From JAGQSZ01 sp049647585 (lineage in GTDB: Bacteria > Actinomycetota > Acidimicrobiia > Acidimicrobiales > Microtrichaceae): a stretch of DNA of 64,000 nt. The notes below the pieces were generated by a model. That model was not told the DNA's origin. It saw nothing but the letters and a program-made list of their open reading frames with translations, and made no database searches. The DNA lies in the NCBI GenBank assembly GCA_049647585.1, contig JBARXY010000039.1, positions 52,484 to 116,483 on the forward strand, in the 5' to 3' direction. Positions 61,447-64,000 of the stretch are shown in pieces. The position numbers and the translations under genes are program-made. Numbering within the stretch: position 1 is the first letter of the stretch; every line of letters starts with the position of its first letter.

Positions 61447-62776
61447 GCTCGGCGCAGGAGCATGGAGCGAGCATCGGATATTGCGGCGAATAGTCGATGC
61501 GGTTGCTTGGGTCACATGGCGTGAAGTCGCCATCGACGAACTGGACGCAACTGCTCGGGGACCGGTCCTTCTGGTGGCCAACCATTTCGGTGGCGTGTCC
61601 GATGCCATCGTGTTGATGTCGGTCCTGCCCCGCCGACCACGGGTGCTTGCCGATGACCAGATCTGGAAGGTCCCGGCTGTTCGGACGTTTATGGACGGAA
61701 TCGGCGCAATTCCGGTCCACCGAGGCAGCCGCGGTTCTACCGACAACACCGACATGTTCGCGGCAGCCCGTGAGGCGCTCGAACGACGAGAGATGGTCCT
61801 CATCTTCCCGGAGGGAATCACCCGCGAGGAGCCGAGTATCGGCAAGGTGCGTTCCGGCGCTGCCAGGATCGCGATCGGTGCGAGGGCCATGGGGGTCGAG
61901 GGAATCAGGATTGTTCCCGTCGGGATCCACTATGACGACAAGGCGGCGTTCCGGAGTGCGGTGTTCGTCCGCGAGGGCACACCGATCGATGTTGACGCTG
62001 AGCTGTCGGCGGTTGGTGTCGACCCGTCCGAGGCGGACTTCGAGCGCCGAGCCGCTGACGAGCTGACAGGATTGATAGAGAAGCGACTGCGCCAGAGCGC
62101 CCCCGACTACGACGACTGGCGCGAGGCCCGGGCCCTGCAACTGGGGTCCGAGGCATTTCTGCGGTCACTCGAACCCGACAAGCCGGTTCCAGTTTCGCTG
62201 CGGGACCGGCTTGCTTCCTGGTTGGCCGCACGGGAAGCGACCGCGGCCACCGACGCTTCGGACGACTATCGACGGGCCCTCACCCAACTGGGTGTCAGCG
62301 ACGCGTGGGCGGCGGAGGGCCGGCGGATTCTCGACTGGAAGCGGATCCTGCTCGCGTTGGTCTGGCTCCTGATGCTGCCCTACGCCGCGATCGGTGCGAT
62401 CGCATGGACGGTTCCGGCGGTCATCACCTGGCTCGTGTCGAAGGTCCGCATGGCCCCGGCAGTGATGGCGACGGTGATGCCGTTGGTGGCCCTGATTCTG
62501 TTCGGCATAGCGACCGGCATCTGGTCGTGGGTCGGCTGGCGGGTCAATGGATTCGCCGGATTCGCCGCTGCCGTTGTCGCGATGCCAATCAGCTTCGCCG
62601 CCCTGGTCATGGTGGTCGAACGCGGGCTGCTCTGGTGGCGCTGGTCCCGGAACCGGGTCGCGACATTCGGGGGACGGGCGCGGCGACTTGCCGAACTGCG
62701 TCAACATGCGGTCGCAGCGGTGGCAGCCGAGGTCGAGACGGAGTTGCGCGACGCCCTCCCGGAGGTCGCGTCGTGA
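61439..62776 (+). CDS. 1-acylglycerol-3-phosphate/glycerol-3-phosphate acyltransferase-like, membrane tail
   Basis: A 445-residue protein. Acyltransferase motif NHFGGVSDAIVL (H49, D55), an Hx5D form as in yeast Gpt2/Sct1 proteins rather than the usual Hx4D, then GIGAIPVHRGS and FPEGITREE (123-131). The C-terminal about 110 residues hold three to four membrane segments (about 300-405). ATG at 61439 overlaps the upstream stop. Likely makes or remodels phospholipids. Confidence 0.85.
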   Translation: MSELGAGAWSEHRILRRIVDAVAWVTWREVAIDELDATARGPVLLVANHFGGVSDAIVLMSVLPRRPRVLADDQIWKVPAVRTFMDGIGAIPVHRGSRGSTDNTDMFAAAREALERREMVLIFPEGITREEPSIGKVRSGAARIAIGARAMGVEGIRIVPVGIHYDDKAAFRSAVFVREGTPIDVDAELSAVGVDPSEADFERRAADELTGLIEKRLRQSAPDYDDWREARALQLGSEAFLRSLEPDKPVPVSLRDRLASWLAAREATAATDASDDYRRALTQLGVSDAWAAEGRRILDWKRILLALVWLLMLPYAAIGAIAWTVPAVITWLVSKVRMAPAVMATVMPLVALILFGIATGIWSWVGWRVNGFAGFAAAVVAMPISFAALVMVVERGLLWWRWSRNRVATFGGRARRLAELRQHAVAAVAAEVETELRDALPEVAS

Positions 62777-63123
62777 GCCGGTCGACGGTCTTGGCGGTCG
62801 CCTCGTTCCTCTTGAGTGTGCCGGTCGTGGTCGCCTGGGTGTTCGCTCTCTTCGACATAGCTCGGCGTCGGGATCTGCGGATCGAACGGAAGGTTGTCTA
62901 TGGGGCGGTGTTGATCTTCGTCGTTCCCGTGACGCTGTTCTACCTGTTGTCTCGACCGTCCGCGACGATCGGCCACGGGTCTTGGATGCACGCACCGCGG
63001 CGACCGGACGACTGGCGTCGCACGCTCGTCAGACAACTCGAACGGACCGACGGCGCTCCCCCGGTGACGAGTCGAAGCGAAGCGCTCGACCTGGCCGAAC
63101 GAGCCCACAGACTCCGCAGCTGA
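62773..63123 (+). CDS. Small membrane protein, PLDc_N-like
   Basis: A 116-residue protein starting at GTG 62773, with GGAGG eight bases upstream, and overlapping the acyltransferase stop (GTGA). Two membrane segments flank ALFDIARRRDLRIERKVVYG, a pattern like the PLDc_N domain found near phospholipase D-type enzymes, then FYLLSRP and a basic C-terminal tail. The match is from memory of the family pattern; function unknown. It ends a three-gene module. Confidence 0.7.
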   Translation: MSRSTVLAVASFLLSVPVVVAWVFALFDIARRRDLRIERKVVYGAVLIFVVPVTLFYLLSRPSATIGHGSWMHAPRRPDDWRRTLVRQLERTDGAPPVTSRSEALDLAERAHRLRS

Positions 63124-63175
63124 GCAAGCGATCCCGCCAAATCCCCGCGGCTGAGCAAGCGATCCCGCCCGAATC
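63114..63175. repeat. Two imperfect 31-bp tandem copies
   Basis: CCGC(A/G)GCTGAGCAAGCG and the following bases through ATCCCGCC occur twice with a 31-base period. The first copy contains the stop codon of the PLDc_N-like gene. Confidence 0.6.
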
Positions 63176-63178
63176 CGC

Positions 63179-63226
63179 TCTGGCGGTCCGCTCCTCTGGC
63201 GGTCGGCTCCTCTGACGGTCGGCTCC
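63179..63226. repeat. 16-bp unit in three tandem copies
   Basis: TCTGGCGGTCCGCTCC, TCTGGCGGTCGGCTCC and TCTGACGGTCGGCTCC follow one another without gaps. A fourth copy stops after TCTG. They lie in the 255-base region (63124-63378) that has no gene. Confidence 0.65.
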
Positions 63227-63233
63227 TCTGCCC

Positions 63234-63283
63234 GTTCTGGCTGTCGTCCAGATACCCAGGGGTACCCGAGCGACAGCCAGAAC
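63234..63283. repeat. Perfect 13-bp inverted repeat with inner hairpin
   Basis: GTTCTGGCTGTCG (63234-63246) and CGACAGCCAGAAC (63271-63283) are exact complements. The 24-base loop contains TACCC, two bases, GGGTA (63253-63264), a nested hairpin. No T run follows either arm. It might be a terminator for the lipid module, an attachment or recombination site, or an operator. Confidence 0.7.
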
Positions 63284-63348
63284 CACTCTGTGGGGACGGT
63301 GCAAGGTGTTGGCCGCCCAGCGGGCCAGCATGAGCAGCGCCCCGAACC

Positions 63349-63381
63349 GCTCAGGGGCCGCTCAGGCTCAGGGGCCGCTCA
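63349..63381. repeat. 16-bp direct repeat at the end of the gene remnant
   Basis: GCTCAGGGGCCGCTCA occurs at 63349-63364 and 63366-63381. The second copy covers the stop codon of the frameshifted reading frame. Confidence 0.5.
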
Positions 63382-63874
63382 AATTGCGACGTCGGTGTCG
63401 GTGTCGGTTTCGATGTCGATGTCGACCGACTCGGAATAGAACGCCGCGCCCTGGTCCAACTCGACGGTATAGGTCGCGTAGTCGTCTTCGTCCTCAAACC
63501 CGTAGAAGTCGAACTCAAGGGTGGTGGGGTCACCCGACGAATCACCACCTGCGAACGAGTCGAAGGGGACGTACATCGTCACTTCGGCTTGGTTCGCCGT
63601 ATGCCACGCCATCCTTCAGGAACGTGGCGTCGAGTTGCACGTATGCGCCGTGGGTTTTGTACACGCCGGAGGTCTGCTCGTTCGCGTCAACGTTGTGTGA
63701 CCCCGACGGGAAGTATGCAGTGCCCTTGGGGGTCGGGTATTCGACGATCAGGTTGGCGGAACGGACGTCCTCACGAAGCGGTATCTCGGTGGTGAAGCTT
63801 CCGTACGGGGCAGCCGCATTGACCGTGATGTAGTAGCCATCGGGATCGAGGACGACCTCGCTGCCATTGACCCC
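63379..63874 (-). pseudogene. Frameshifted remnant of an unknown, probably secreted protein
   Basis: Two reading frames join into one plausible protein. The first (63874-63542) reads NGSEVVLDPDGYYITVNAAAP ... TYVQLDATFLKDGVAY-like and goes off frame near 63600; the second (63612-63379) continues EVTMYVPFDSFAGGD ... DDYATYTVELDQGAAFYSESVDIDIE. A TAA sits just upstream of the first frame and no start codon follows it, so the N-terminus is missing too. Beta-rich, acidic, no known family. It could also be a sequencing error. Confidence 0.5.
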
Positions 63875-63877
63875 TTA

Positions 63878-64000
63878 GAACGCGCGCCAATAGGTCAGCA
63901 TTTGGGGCTCCATCGGTCGGCCCATTTGATTAGCTTGACAATAATTATGAGCGCAACGGCTAGGTCGATCTGTGCGAGGCGGTGGGCGTTGAACCTGTCG
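63878..64000. other. Window edge, no gene supported
   Basis: The last 123 bases include an AT-rich patch (TTGATTAGCTTGACAATAAT at 63930 or so) that could be promoter sequence, and short frames running off the window on both strands. Nothing can be assigned. Confidence 0.3.

Noticed and set aside
1..64000. CRISPR arrays, tRNA or rRNA genes, transposases, phage genes
   Set aside because: No regular spacer array, no tRNA-like cloverleaf or rRNA sequence, and no transposase or integrase motif was seen; the short tandem repeats lack CRISPR spacing.

Overview
The window is about 64 kb of GC-rich (roughly 60-65% by eye), densely packed bacterial DNA, most of it coding on the minus strand. The mix of Rex, a fused uroporphyrinogen methyltransferase/synthase, a phosphoketolase, many GTG starts and Ala/Pro-rich protein tails points to an actinobacterium. 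I would guess class Acidimicrobiia, but that is inference; no rRNA, tRNA or taxonomic marker lies in the window.

Layout. 1-6.3 kb: end of a YajQ gene, HtpX protease, a HAD phosphatase, acetyl-CoA synthetase, a flavin disulfide reductase and a lipid kinase. 6.3-8.8 kb: phosphoketolase. 8.9-20.8 kb: a NDUFAF7/MidA-type methyltransferase and an 11-gene complex I operon (nuoABCDHIJKLMN) with no NADH module. 21-24 kb: a membrane-anchored pilin-like protein and a protein combining a degenerate HPr-kinase-like region with a nucleotidyltransferase-like region. 24.2-46.4 kb: a continuous respiratory block transcribed leftward: a small membrane protein, a 2[4Fe-4S] ferredoxin, split cytochrome b (b6-like plus subunit-IV-like), Rieske protein, diheme cytochrome c, an unassigned membrane protein and a full 14-gene nuoA-N operon. 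46.7-48 kb: a divergent monoheme cytochrome c and a small membrane-anchored protein. 48-57.4 kb: pgi and a tetrapyrrole operon headed by rex (rex, siroheme gene, hemA, hemC, cobA-hemD, hemB, hemL, pgi). 57.4-63.1 kb: acyl-CoA ligase, a 30-residue membrane peptide, SAM hydroxide adenosyltransferase, proC and a three-gene membrane-lipid module. 63.1-64 kb: short repeats, a perfect 13-bp inverted repeat and a frameshifted gene remnant.

How it fits together. The organism carries two complete but different complex I operons. The 14-subunit one should oxidise NADH and reduce quinone; the bc-type complex beside it should oxidise the quinol and pass electrons to cytochrome c. A near-perfect Rex operator in the divergent region heading this block, and a weaker one in front of rex, suggest that NADH/NAD+ balance controls both the respiratory block and heme supply. 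The 11-subunit complex must take electrons from something else, such as ferredoxin or F420H2.

Most notable observations: (1) the NDUFAF7-type methyltransferase sits next to the only NuoD copy that keeps the arginine known as its target in animals; (2) an xFDAP short motif repeats in the long acidic tail of the second NuoI and recurs in a nearby membrane protein; (3) the N-terminus MTE[VI]PEHLL is shared by the cytochrome b subunit and the divergent cytochrome c; (4) a Rex operator lies between those two transcription units.
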